Below, in pieces: positions 12,598 to 24,779 of a stretch of 64,000 nucleotides of DNA; the first letter of the stretch is position 1; each line of letters opens with the position of its first letter. Under the pieces are notes generated by a model, which saw only the letters and a list, made by a program, of their open reading frames with translations, had not been told where the DNA came from and searched no databases. This DNA is from Adineta steineri (lineage: Eukaryota > Rotifera > Eurotatoria > Adinetida > Adinetidae): NCBI GenBank assembly GCA_905250115.1, contig CAJNOI010000021.1:1-64000 (forward strand), written 5' to 3'. The translations under genes were made by a program, and so were the position numbers.

Positions 12598-14020
12598 TCT
12601 TTTTTTTAGTTTGATCGAACTCTTTAGACAAAAGCGATGACAAATATAGAAAAAGAATAGAAAGAAATAAAACAAAATGATCGAACATGACAATATATTT
12701 AGATAGATGAATAAAACGGACGTTGAAGATGAGTAAATGACATCATCAATACACCTACATAACAATTGAATAAATAACTCAACTTCGGCAGGTTTTTACC
12801 TTTCTTTTTTCGCTTACTTTCAGCTGACAAAATCAATTAAATTTATGGACAATGGTATACTTATCTATAGACTATACAAATTTGCCCTTTAAAAGTTTCT
12901 TTTTTTGTTCTTTTATAAATTCTCATATATCACTAACACTCTTTTCTTTAAGACATATATATTGATATTCTTTTGTGTCTTATAAGATACAAAAACACTA
13001 TACAATTAAATAAATTATAAGTAAATACACAATAGTTGTCTATGTTTAAGGTCGTCAGTTCAAAAGAATAATGACAGATATATTACTAATGAGAAAAGTG
13101 ATTTATAAATCTGTCGTGTATATAAACAAAATAAGTACCTGAAAAAAACAAACATGAAGGGTAATATAATCTATCTAGATTTTAATCGACATATAAATCT
13201 ATTTGAAACATCTTTACCGTAATGTGTTGGTGACAAATATAACGAAGAAGCGCATAGAAAAAAAAAGAAGAGAAAAAGGCTTACTTGCTTTCACATTTTT
13301 TTTCTCTTGAGTCTTTTTTTTCTCTGCTTTTTACCTTCAAACATCGCATTGCATTGCAATCCTTTTCTCTTTTTCTCACCTGTGACGGTCGAGCTAGCGC
13401 ACGTATCATGGCAATTCTTGACGCATTGTTCGTTCTCGCGTATGTCATGTAAATCAAACAAAAAAAAACACATAGCAAAAGAAATATTTTATATAAATAG
13501 ATAGGATTCTTTAGGAAGCAAAAGAAGAAAAAAAAACCGAGAGAAATGTTCATTTTATCCTTCCATTATTTCTTCCGGTATTGATTATAAAAACGGAAAG
13601 AAAAAATTAATTAATCGATCACTAGGGAAATATACTATCGATCGTTAGAAATAATTCCAAGGTTAATGTTATACATTACTATTTTGAACTTGATAGCAGC
13701 AGTAACAGGAATAAAAAATATTGAGAACAATTGTTCATTATACAAATTATAACGATTGAAAATCTTCTGTGTGTTATTTCTTTTCATATATATATATCAA
13801 TATTTGTTTAGACATTTGTTAACATACCATTCATTTTAAGTATATAAAGAAATAAATATGATCGGAGAATAAAGAAAAAAATACTCGAGGTATTATGTAT
13901 AATCTTTAAGTAATAGAATCAAAATGAGTTTTTTTTTTCTGTTTCATTAGATCTTATCAACCTTTGCTAGATTATTCTTTATTTAAAACATCTATACAAT
14001 AAAAAAAAGTAAAATAAAAA
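12598..14020. other. Intergenic stretch upstream of EVI5
   Basis: Poly-purine/pyrimidine and AT-rich DNA. The open frames at 13281-13553 on both strands are low-complexity (Lys/Arg/Phe runs) and overlap each other, so they are treated as chance. Nothing else was recognised. Confidence 0.5.
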
Positions 14021-15875
14021 TTAAATTTTTTGTCCATATGGGCGTAACCAATAAATAATACCAATGAGATTCGCAATGACTATTAACGAATGAATAGGAA
14101 ATTCAAAACCACAATCAGATGGTATACCAGTTTTAGATTTTTCAGGTAATGTAATACCAATACCACCTTGATGAGTGGCTCGATCAAGTTGTAAATGATG
14201 TTTTTTAACAAATTGTCGTGCACGAAATGTTCGAAATACACATGCAATCGAACGACGAAGACCACTGAAAGTAATTAAGAATAAATTAGAAAATAGAGTA
14301 ATAAATCATCATTACTTTAAACAAGCAAGTAATATAACACTTTCGAAGGTTAAATGAATTCCAGCTAATTGTGTCTTTGTTAAACCAACAATTGATAATG
14401 AACTGTAAAGAATCATACCAAGAAAGAGACCCTGAAATATGAAAAAAATCTGCATATTAATCGATTTGTATATGCGTAACGAATTGATGTACTTTATTTT
14501 AAGTTCATCCAGTAAATTTATACCAGCGAGAAAAAGTTTTAGCATCTTCTACTTAACTCAAAACTCGATAAACTCTTCTTTTAGAATGATAATCATTTGA
14601 CTGAGTTTATGAATACAAGATTGAATCTTATTACCTTTACAAATCCGATTATATCATATACAAGACAATGTGTACGGTGTTGACAACATTGTTCAAGTGC
14701 TAATATTTCTGTTTGATGTTCGTTTGAAATATTTGTGTCTGATTTTTTGATTGAATCATTTTTACGAATCGATTCAAACATTTCTATATAATCAAATCAT
14801 TTTTTTTTCAAATAAATAATATTATTTTATTTCCTACTAAATAATTCTTGATTAATTTCTTCTACACATTCACCTTGTAGACCGTGTCCAGCACCATCAC
14901 ATTTAATAAGACGACAACCAAGTACCTAGAATATTAAATTAAAAGAAAAATATTTTTAATTAATTCTAAATAAAACAAAACTTACACGTTGTAACATATA
15001 AGAATTTGATTCTCGTACAAGTCGATCTTCAGTACCAACCATAATTAAACATTCAAATGGTGAATAACGAATTTTAAGTAGATCTGCATAACTAATATAA
15101 TGTCTAACAACAGCAGCTATATGACCTATAAGTCCACTAAGTGATGGTGGAATACGTTTTCGAAATCGTTCAATATGATAATCATAAAACGACTAAATAT
15201 AAACGAATGATTTTAAAATAAAAATCTTTTTTTTCTCTTCTAACTTTTCGTTTTTCTGGATCGGCAAGTGTTTTTTTACTATAAAGCATTGCCATAACAT
15301 TTTCTATTACAGCATTCTCATCACGTAATACCATTGATTGTAAGATATGATTAATACCAGAAAATGGAGCTTGTCCAGAAAGACCACCAGCATGTGTTGC
15401 TAATAATGTTAAAGAAAGAATTCGTTTTGGTGCTAATAATGCAAATTCAAGTGCAATCATTCCACCCATTGATATACCAACAACATGACATTGTTTCCAT
15501 TGTAGATGATCAATAAGTGCAAGTGCATCCTTTGCCATTTGATTTGTAGTATAATATGGAAATAATGGAGCAGATGAACGACCGCATCCACGATTATCAT
15601 ATGTTACACACTAATGAAAAAGAAGAATATACAGAGCTAAATTTTGAACTAAATTTTATTACATACTTGATAATCAGATTTCGGAGCAAAAAATTCAATC
15701 TAAAAGAAAAATTTTAAATACAGTATTGAATAAGTTTATATTTTACCTGACGGGACCAAGCAGCACCTTCGGTTAATAAACCCATGATAAGTAATATTTT
15801 ATTCTCACCTGAACCATGTATTTCATAGTATAATTGTAAATTTTGATTAACCGCTGATAAGTTTAAATGAGGCAT
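14021..15875 (-). CDS. Alpha/beta hydrolase with C-terminal membrane tail
   Basis: Starts at 15875 (MPHLNLSAVNQNLQLYYEIH). Exons joined over short introns give an alpha/beta-hydrolase fold with the oxyanion region LLIMGL, CVTYDNRGCGRSS, the nucleophile elbow GISMGG (Ser near residue 101), the acid in MVGTEDRLV, and the catalytic His in GAGHGLQGE. All triad members are present. Reading on after INQELF gives SRK and a stop (near 14836). A donor GTAGGA just before that stop and an acceptor at about 14782 instead join in frame to MFESIRKNDSIKK, then CCQHRTHCLVYDIIGF, a hydrophobic hairpin (LFLGMILYSSLSIVGL.. LTFESVILLACL) and a last helix (HSLIVIANLIGIIYWLRPYG). I favour the single longer protein of about 430 residues; two adjacent genes remain possible. 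The substrate is unknown. Confidence 0.75.
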
Positions 15876-16169
15876 CTTCTATACAGATAATGGACTTTGA
15901 TTTAGAGTGAGTAGATATATACATATACATACATATAAATGAACAAGCAATATTATTGGATAATATGAACGTCCATTGAAATTTTTTAACGAAAGTAGCG
16001 CTAAAAGAAAAGATAATAATCGCAACTGTTTTTTTTCAATACTTAAGAAAATTTATGAAAAAAAATATCACTGAATTAAATTATATTTCCATTGTAATAA
16101 AAATCACATTAAATCAGTATATACTCTCATAATACTAAAGTAGAGTGAGGATGATAGTCACTGAAGTAA

Positions 16170-16400
16170 TTAATTGCTATTCATAAATTGAATAATTCCT
16201 TGACTACAAGAAGAGTTATATGAAGTAAAAAGTCGTTTGTTTATAGGGCTTACACGCGATCCAGAAAAATATAAAAGTGAACGATTGACTCCCTTTGAAT
16301 CTATTTCTCTTGCGTATTTTATTTTCAACAAAAATAATACTATTATATAGATAAATTGTAAAGTATTCGCATCATATACGACATCGAATAGCCAGACCAC
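16170..16400 (-). CDS. Orphan ORF, coding status doubtful
   Basis: A 76-codon frame with one hydrophobic segment (FIYIIVLFLLKI) and a Ser/Asn-rich end. Codon choice in the last half looks gene-like, but there is no family signature and no sign of supporting exons. It may be a relic or chance. Confidence 0.2.
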   Translation of the reverse strand: MVWLFDVVYDANTLQFIYIIVLFLLKIKYAREIDSKGVNRSLLYFSGSRVSPINKRLFTSYNSSCSQGIIQFMNSN

Positions 16401-16992
16401 AAGGATGCTGACGATTAACTTAAAATGATTTTTTTGTGCCTCAATTCTTCTGCATGATAATATTATCAGTCCTCTGTGTTCATTTGTTTATTTAACATAA
16501 AATGGTTTTTGTCAGTTTTAAAGATTGTTGCATAGAAAACAAATGGAAACATGTTTACTGAACATGTACGTTGAACAATTTGCTAATTCGTAAACCTTTT
16601 TTTTTTTCTTGCGTTCTCTCTTTCATGATATTTGATGAATAGTCGAAACATAATTTAATCAAAAGAAACTATAACATGCGAAGATAAATGCTATTTTCTT
16701 TTTCTCTTTCCATTCAATGATTCTAATTTCAATCTTATGAAAGCAGTTATATCAACTTAAGTAATATTCACTTCGCTTGTAACTACGTATTTTTTGTTAT
16801 TGTTGTCCTACTCGTTTTGCATATAGTATAATCATGAAAGTATGTTGTTCATCATGTGTTCAACAAATAATATATAGCATTTATTTTTGCCATGATTAAA
16901 TATTAAACTAAAGAACTGAAAAAAAAGAAAATAGTAATAGAAGTTGTTTAAACAATTTTAAGGAGAATGTTTAGCGCATGAAGTAGTGAAAC

Positions 16993-19159
16993 ATGTTTTG
17001 GATATTTTTGTTTGTACTGATATTTTCTTCTTGTGATTGTATTCTTATTGGTAAAATAGAGAATAATATAGTGATTGGTAACGCATACAAATCATTGTGG
17101 AATATAACTGAAAATCAATGTATTTGTAAAATGATAAAATCAAAAGACATAATATTTGCATTAAATTATTTTTCAATAAATCAAACTTGCCAATTATTTT
17201 ACTCAAATATTAGTTCGATCTTAATTGAATTTAATTTCAATTCTACATTGATATTTATTAATCAATCAATAATCTCAATGAAATATAGTAAGTTTATTAT
17301 AAATACTATAAATTTATCATAGTTTTGTTTTCAACAATTGTAATATAGATATAACTATAATTGAACATTGTAGAAAAGAGAGGATTCGTCAGCTATCTGA
17401 ACTGATATAAATTAATCGCAATGTATTAATAACTAAACATATTGCTAGTAGAAGAAGATATGCCCAGTTTTATACAAATCTTTGTCTGATTTTTCGATCT
17501 CTTTTTAATCTCATTCTTTCAATATAGATCAGATCATGTCTACATCACCAACAACATCATCGTCATCAACCACTACAACAGGAATACCAGGTCAGTAATA
17601 TACTAGTTGATATGTAGTTTGCTAAGCAATCCATCTTTCAGATAGCTATGTCTAGAAGTTTTGGTTATATCTGTCGAATAGTCTTTATTTAGATATATAG
17701 TGTCAGAGAGCACATTTTATGACCATCTCGTGGGTGTGTGGAATGAATGGAATACCCATGCGCACACCCACTCCCTCAAGATGCAACAACTCCATTAGAC
17801 TTTAGGTCTTCAGTACAAAAAAAAATATTCTTGCTGTTTGATTCTGATAACACATTAAAAGCGCTTCAATGAAACAGACATTAAAACAAAAGTTGATTAT
17901 TAGCTGAGTTACAGGCATATTTCACAGTCAAAAAGATAACATACTTTTCATTGATTCGTTAAAACTCAAACACTAGTAACCTTCTTATCTATTTTAAATG
18001 AATTTAAAGTTTCAACAACATGGATCTTATTCTATCCAAAAGCACAGAGAAAACTTTATTAAAGTCCTGAGATCATTTAGTTTATGATTAGCGCATGGAC
18101 ACATATGTATATAACTGATTTAAAATTATTTCAAGAATAATATTATTTTTTTTTGTCACTTGTGTACCTTATCTAGGATGGACAACTACAGGAAACATGG
18201 CTGTTGCACGACAATATCATACAGCATCCATATTAGGAAACGGAAAGGTATTAGTTACTGGTGGATCTAATGGCAGTAATAGTCTTAATAGTGCTGAATT
18301 ATATGACCCAACAACAGGTATTTGGACAACTACAGGATACATGAATGTTGCACGACAATACCATACAGCATCTATATTAGGAAATGGAATAATATTAGTT
18401 ACTGGTGGAAATAATGGTAGTATTTATCTCTACAGTGCTGAATTATATGATCCAACAACAGGTATTTGGACAACTACAGGAAACATGAATTATGCACGAA
18501 TCTTTCATACAGCATTCTTATTAGAAAATGGAAATGTATTAGTTACTGGTGGATTTGGTCGTATTTATCTCAGTAGTGCTGAATTATATGATCCAACAAC
18601 AGGTAATTGGACAAGTACAGGAAACATGAATTTTGCACGAGAATATCATACAGCAGCCATATTAAGAAATGGAATAGTATTAGTTACTGGTGGATATTAT
18701 AAAAGTGCTCTCAATAGTGCTGAATTATATAATTCAACAACAGGTATTTGGACAATTACAGGAAAGATGACTTTTGCGCGACAATTTCATACAGCATCCA
18801 TATTAGAAAATGGAAATGTATTAGTTACTGGCGGTTCTGGTAGTTCTTATCTCAGTAGTGCTGAATTATATGATCCAATAACAAGTAGTTGGACAATTAC
18901 AGGAAACATGAATGTTGCACGAGAAAATCACACAGCATCCATATTAGGAAATGGGACAGTGTTAGTTACTGGTGGATCTGGTAGTTCTTATCTCAGTAGT
19001 GCTGAATTATATGATCCAACAACAGGTAGTTGGACAAGTACAAGAAACATGAATTTTGCACGAGAATATCATACAGCATCCATATTAGCAAATGGAAAAG
19101 TATTAGTTACTGGCGGATATAATGGCAGTAATAGTCTTAATAGTGCTGAACTGTATTGA
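16993..19159 (+). CDS. Secreted kelch-repeat protein (seven repeats)
   Basis: Exons 16993-17287, 17528-17590 and 18177-19159 join in frame to 446 residues. The N-terminus is a signal peptide (MFWIFLFVLIFSSCDC). A short extracellular module with Cys and several N-glycosylation sites follows, then a Ser/Thr linker (TSPTTSSSSTTTTG), then seven kelch repeats of 46-49 residues, each with W-T-x-T-G-x-M, A-R-x-x-H-T-A, V-T-G-G and S-A-E-L-Y-D. The last repeat stops after SAELY, so the propeller would be closed by the WTTTG strand of the first repeat. Such proteins belong to a large bdelloid secreted family; ligand unknown. The repeats are also near-identical in DNA (unit 141-147 bp), so copy number is likely to vary. 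Intron 2 is 586 bp and holds a TGTGGG-like pair; an unseen exon there is possible. Confidence 0.85.
17729..17782. repeat. TGTGGG-like paired tract in the kelch intron
   Basis: CGTGGGTGTGTGGAATG, a short spacer, then CGCACACCCACTCCCTCAAG. The arms are imperfect complements, and the CTCAAG end is the boundary shared with other members. Confidence 0.65.
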
Positions 19160-19379
19160 TCGAAATCGATCGAATAATATCTTCTTTTGTAGACAGAATC
19201 ATAAATTTTAATGTTGTAAGCAAACTATTTAATCTTGAATGCTTTTATAAAACTATTATTAACTAAATAAAATTTAAGTCTCAATTATATCATGAAATAC
19301 GATTTGAATGGTGATTGTCAAGAAAGAAACACTTCATAAAGTAAATATGAATATAGATGTGTCAGATATTTTCATGGTT

Positions 19380-19675
19380 ATTCTGTTTCTCGTAGAGAAG
19401 AGTCCAGTAAACATAAATTGTCTGCTTGCTTGTCTGTCCGCAGGGTCAGAAAAACATCGATTTTCGAGAAAAGACACTTCTAAAGGTTTTTCGATGCGGG
19501 GAGTTCGAATCTGAAGTCTATTAGATGATCATGATGAGAAGGGATCAAGAGGGGCAAAGGTAAAAAAACGTCAAAAATGGATTTTTCACGATTTTCAATT
19601 GCTTTTCCAGTAAATGCGATGAAAATGCATTTATACGAGAAAGAGCTAAGCGAGTCCTCGGACGAGCGTTAGTTG
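19380..19675 (+). repeat. Dispersed repeat, copy 1 (longer)
   Basis: Shares with 21819-22006 the blocks TCGTAGAGAA.AGTCCAGTAA, ACATAAATTGTCTG, TGTCCGCAGGGTCA, TTTTCAATTG.TTTTCCAG, and a 3' block TAAGCGAGTCCTCGGACGAG that can form a GTCC/GGAC hairpin. This copy has about 115 extra bases in the middle, including AGTTCGAATCTG, which resembles a pol III B box. Same orientation as copy 2. No terminal inverted repeats seen. Confidence 0.75.
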
Positions 19676-20098
19676 TGTATATAGAAGAAAGACAATAGCA
19701 GTATATATTGAGATAGACAATAGTCTTATATTATAATAACGTCATTCTCTTCTTTTATAATTATCATTCTCGCTAGTATCGTTTGCTTATAATCACGTGT
19801 TTAATGCTTTCATCCAGTCTTTGATTTGTTTTTCGATTAAACGCACTACACTAGTAATTTAAATAACAATAAAATATCGAAAGAAATGAAAAGATGTAGA
19901 GTGATTGAAAAATATTGATTTAACAAATATCAACATGATTAAATAGCTATTTGATTTCTGGGGAAGAAAGAAAAAAAATTATTCTAAAATAGTTTCGTAA
20001 AACATGAAGTTGTGTTAGCAAAAAAAATCATTTAAAAACTAGTGCTTCTATGAATGCATAATGATCTTGTGAAAAGGAATATAAACTCGTTCTGGACA

Positions 20099-20146
20099 TT
20101 GAGGGTGTAGGTATCATATTTATATCGTATCCACACCCGTCTTCAA
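20099..20146. repeat. TGTGGG-like paired tract
   Basis: TTGAGGGTGTAGGTATC, an AT spacer, then GTATCCACACCCGTCTTCAA. The outer TTGA/TCAA ends are complementary, as in other members. Confidence 0.6.
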
Positions 20147-20149
20147 TAC

Positions 20150-21815
20150 GGACTAAGATTTTTTTCAGGCAGAATTGGAATTCAAATTTTGCCTACAACA
20201 TATATCTATATTGCTGATGTCACAATATCGTATATACCGATATTTTTTGAATAATTTAGGAATTAGATTAATAAGAAAATTAAAAATTAATTCATGATAT
20301 TTCCTACTTTGATAGTTTATAACTATATATAGGACAGTTCATCTTCAATCCGTGAATTCATCAGACCATTGTTTAATTCGATCTATTTCAAATATGTGAT
20401 TATTGCAATGTATTTCACTCAACCTTCGGATGACACGTTTTCCTTCCAATTAAACTCAATTTTATTGATAGATCTTTCTAGAATCCATCATCTTAATTCT
20501 ATTTATATCTAACTAAATTTTTAAATTGGATTCAAGTCATAGTTTTCAAATTAACTCATTCGGTCGTAATCGAATGAAGTAGACATTTATGAAAAAGTCA
20601 TCTAGAAAAACATCAGAAAACATATTCAAAACCCTGATTTTTCTGAATTTCTGTTTCAAAAATGTATAGTCGCTAAATTTGATAGACATTTTTAATTTAA
20701 TTTGAATTGAAGCAAAGCTATAAGTATAGAAAATCCTTATCTATCCAAATAATAGATCTGTGAGTTGAATTAAGTTGCTAAGCTTTGCCTTCAAGGAAGT
20801 GTTTACATGGTACTACTATGTCGTATAGCACATATTCTATCTTTGAATGACTATCATAGATCATTCATCTGACGTCAAACTGGACATGAATACAAAAGAC
20901 ATCTCATCTGTTTTGAAGAATATGTTTATCTATTATGAATTGCATCTACTCTATATAAATTTATCATAATAGAAGTAATATTTGCATAGTTAGTTCCATT
21001 AAATTGAAAAAAATTATTTTTAAACTAACAAAGATAGATGTACCCATCTCTTTTTCTATACGTATAGGATAAAGTCGTTAAATAAATATATTTTTCTAAT
21101 TGACATATTTCAAGAACTTATCTACAAAAGGCACTAAACGGGTAATATATTGCGAAGAATAAATTACTCACAAATTTATATTAGATGTGTTCAAAGAAGC
21201 TTAGTTAATGTTTTTTTCAAAGGTTTTTCATACACAAATACACATGACAAGATAGAAAAGAAATAATTAAATAGGTCTCGACGTGTTTCATTTTCTTTGA
21301 AAAAATTCTTTTAATTTTATTGATGAAATAGGAATCTACAATATTTCTCTACCAGAAAAAGTAGAACACAAGAAAAGATAAAACATCATTTCTCTCTACA
21401 TTTTCTATACTATATATACTACAGCAAAAGAAACGATGAGAAGATCATTTATCAATTTAAGTAAATGCGTATTTATTTATATTAAAAATTGCCTACGTTG
21501 TTATTTAGAGGAAAAGCAAAGTATCCATTCGCTGCTTATTTTCTGAGAATTTAGTAGTTATCTCACTGCTAGTTTTAGTAAAGTTAAGAATAATATTTTC
21601 CTACATCAAGACGAAAATACTTTATCATCGGATTCGATCAGGTATAGTCATATTTTAATAGTGGTATAGTTCGTATTCTGTAGGATAAAGTCCTACAATC
21701 GATAGATTTACTAATAAATCCAAGAAAACTAAAGTTTTTGGTATAATCCATGCTCAGTTTTATTTAATTAAACTTCAATATTATTTTATTACTAAAAAAT
21801 ATTTTCATCGATCTT
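20150..21815. other. AT-rich intergenic stretch
   Basis: No ORF or repeat with clear ends was recognised between the dispersed-repeat copies apart from the TGTGGG-like pair just upstream. Confidence 0.5.
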
Positions 21816-21818
21816 GAA

Positions 21819-22006
21819 GAATATTCTTTTCCTCGTAGAGAATAGTCCAGTAAACATAAATTGTCTGATTGATTGCTTGTGTGTCCGCAGGGTCAAAAAA
21901 CATCGACAGCCTATTTTCTACGGTTTTCAATTGTTTTTCCAGTAAATGTGAATAAGATGCATTTTTATGAGAAAGAGTTAAGCGAGTCCTCGGACGAGTG
22001 TTACTT
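21819..22006 (+). repeat. Dispersed repeat, copy 2 (shorter)
   Basis: Matches copy 1 at 19380-19675 over both ends but lacks the central 115 bases or so. The 3' hairpin block (AGCGAGTCCTCGGACGAG) is unchanged, while the bases flanking it differ without covariation. It lies 110 bp upstream of the GPCR start. Confidence 0.75.
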
Positions 22007-22115
22007 GTTTTAATAATGTTGTTATCAGGTAATATTGAAACACTTACTAAACCTAATATCTTGATCTGTTTTCTTTTGAATTAGATTATTCTTAGCATAT
22101 TACAAATATTATACA

Positions 22116-23073
22116 ATGGTCGATGTTGAATTGATCTTTGCAATCGTCAAAATTATTTTAAGTGGAATTAGTGCTCTCATTGCATTGTTATATTGTATCC
22201 CAATTATATTTTTACGTCGATTTCATGATACTTTCAATCTTCTTGTATTGAATCTTTGTTCTGGTGTATTCTTTGCTACGGGTTATTATGTAGGGTATTT
22301 TACTGTGTATCATTTTTATCTTTACTTTTTTTGGACTCAGCCATTTTGCAATTTTCTCTATTGCATACTATTTATTGCGGTTTCTGAAATACCATTTGGA
22401 TTGCTCACATTGAGTCTTAGTCGATACTGTACAATAGTACATCATACAAAAGGATTTTTCAAAACAAAAATCTTTTTGGCATTATGTTTGGTATCTCAAC
22501 GTATAATTGAATGTTTACTATTATTACCATTTGCATTACCTATTGGAGCGGTAAGAATTTTTTTGAATTATACATGCAAGAAATATCTTTATATTAAGTA
22601 TTAAGAATTTTTCAACATTGAAAGATTTTGTTTATTTTTAGTATTGTAGTATCCCGAAATGGTCGTTTGGATATTTGTTAGTTTCAATTATATTGCTACC
22701 AGGATTGATTACACTTTTGTTAAATCTTGCGATATTTAAATACGTCCACTCATCATCTCGTCGAATTCAACCAATAAATAATACGAATCAAATACCTGTG
22801 GCTAGTATTCAAGTTCCAAAACTAACTCGACGTGATATGAATTTACTGCGACAAACGATCATTATTTGGGGTATAGTTTTTATTGGATGCGTTCCAAGTT
22901 TTGCTCTTATAGCTATCGATTACCAAGGCAATGTGCCACGATTGGTTTATTCACTCTTGGAAATATGGGATAACTTGACCGTATTTGCCGCATTGATAAA
23001 TTTATTCTTATATAACAGTGAAGTTAGAATATACATCAAAAATAAATTGATTGGTATTTTCAATTTTATATAA
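22116..23073 (+). CDS. Rhodopsin-like (class A) G-protein-coupled receptor
   Basis: Exons 22116-22550 and 22642-23073 join in frame to 288 residues. Seven hydrophobic segments can be placed at about residues 8-32, 40-62, 76-104, 118-142, 155-178, 205-228 and 240-264. TM3 begins with Cys78, which can pair with the ECL2 Cys just after the splice (YCSIPKW), and ends in SRY (102-104) in place of the usual DRY. TM7 has NLFLYN in place of NPxxY. The N-terminus is very short and the third loop (SSSRRIQPINNTNQIP) is compact, as in the large bdelloid-specific sets of peptide/FMRFamide-like orphan receptors. The ligand cannot be inferred. The loss of Asp in the DRY position may change basal activity. 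Confidence 0.85.
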
Positions 23074-23819
23074 TGAACACTAACTCAAATACTACAGACA
23101 TATTATATTTTGTTGTTGTTGTTTGTAATTATTTTAAACAAGAAATCTAGTCTTTATCGTTTTACCTAATAAATATCTAATTATAGCATTGAAAAAGTAT
23201 ATGAAATATTGTTTTTGTTATATAATTAAATACTAGAGATTTCTTAAATAATTAATCCATCAACTTATCATTAGATAGTATCATCGTCATGTTATCTACA
23301 CACACAGAAAACTAGATTTTTTGTCTCGTAATAGAGAAAATCAAACTATTTTCTTGTATTGTTTATTCAATGGGAGGGTTTACAGGGTAGTAAGTACGAG
23401 TATGACAAAAAGATAGAAACAATTCTACGCGTATTCTATAAGTCTTTTATGAGGCCAAAGATTAACCTATTTTCTTTAGGTTTCTAGTTTGATATGTGCA
23501 TATTTTCTAACATGCTGCTTTTGTTGCAATAAATGTTATCAAATTAAAATATGCTAAATTGTTTACATTAAGAGTCCTAACAAACAACACTTTTATTGTA
23601 CCGAGTTTCTCTTGATTAATAAAAATAAAAGAACAAAATGAATATAATTTCGAAACTAATATTCATTTTGCATTCTATAGAATTAAATCAAAAGTTTTCT
23701 TTATACTTAGAATATTCGATGGAATCTAAAGACCAACTAAGGAGACACATTATTTCTATCATTCATATCATCAATGAATATCTTCATTGATCACTAATCT
23801 CTCATAAATCGATCTCCAC

Positions 23820-24146
23820 TAAAGCCCATCGGGTCCACGTTTTTTTGGACCCGATTTCGACGAGCACTAGTCTGAACTCGAACTGTACCTTTAGAAAAAT
23901 TTTTAGTCTTAACTATCCAAAAACCAAAACTAAGTAGCAAAAAAGAAAGGTCTTTGATTTAGTTTTCTGAAAACCTATCAACCAGTTTTCAAATCCAAAA
24001 TGGCATTCTCATGTTCACCGAGCAGTATAAAAATATCATGTCGATAATATATTTCTTTTTATCCGGACCCGGTCATAAAAAGCTTCGAGACCCGGACCCG
24101 GACCCAGTAAAAACAAATTTTTAAGACCCGGACCCGATGGGCTCTA
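23820..24146. mobile_element. hAT-type MITE
   Basis: Flanked by a perfect 8-bp duplication ATCTCCAC (23812-23819 and 24147-24154). Inverted ends are TAAAGCCCATCGGGTCC and, on the other strand, TAGAGCCCATCGGGTCC (16 of 17). Subterminal GGACCCGGACCC repeats are typical transposase-binding clusters. The 8-bp duplication and TAGAG-like ends point to hAT. No ORF; length 327 bp. Confidence 0.9.
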
Positions 24147-24779
24147 ATCTCCACCATCTAAAATATGTAACATTATATAGTAAAGAAACATTTTTTGTTT
24201 ATTTCAATAAAAGTAAATTATGAGAGAGCGATCTATTCTTTCAAGAACATTCTTTATGTTATTTCTTTCTTTATAACTTTTAGAAATATTTCCATCAAAG
24301 TCATACATTTTGCAATCAATAAAAATGGATACGTTAGTAGGCAAGAAAGAGAGACAGAGAAATATATGAGACTCTTTCAATATTGGAAAAATGTTATAGA
24401 GTTAGAACTACATTTTACTTCTATTTTTTCAAGAAATTCTCAAAAGAAATCATTTTAAAATAAAAAATCGAGCAACAAAGAATAAATTTTTGTTGTATCA
24501 TAGAGTATTTTCTCGAATATTCTACTTTGAAAAAGGATATTCAAAATGTACTACTTGTGCATGTTTTCAATTACGGATATAATAAACATTTTATTATATC
24601 AGTAAAGTGGAAACAAAATGAAAGACTTGATAAATTATTATAAGAATTAATCAAGTAAAAGAAAGTATATGAATATCATTATAATAAACTTTTCATATTC
24701 AAATACAATAGTAATTAAAATAAATGAAATGCGATTTTTTATTTAAAATATACAAAAAAAGTTTTCTAAGAATTTGAAA

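Noticed and set aside
13281..13553. Overlapping frames on both strands
   Set aside because: Poly-purine/pyrimidine tract gives long frames without any protein character.
19490..19515. tRNA-like B box AGTTCGAATCTG
   Set aside because: No T-stem, acceptor stem or A box can be built around it; at most a pol III promoter relic.
19640..19670. Hammerhead-like stem (GTCC..GGACGA) in the dispersed repeat
   Set aside because: The CUGAUGA core and GAAA are absent and the flanking stem does not covary between the two copies.
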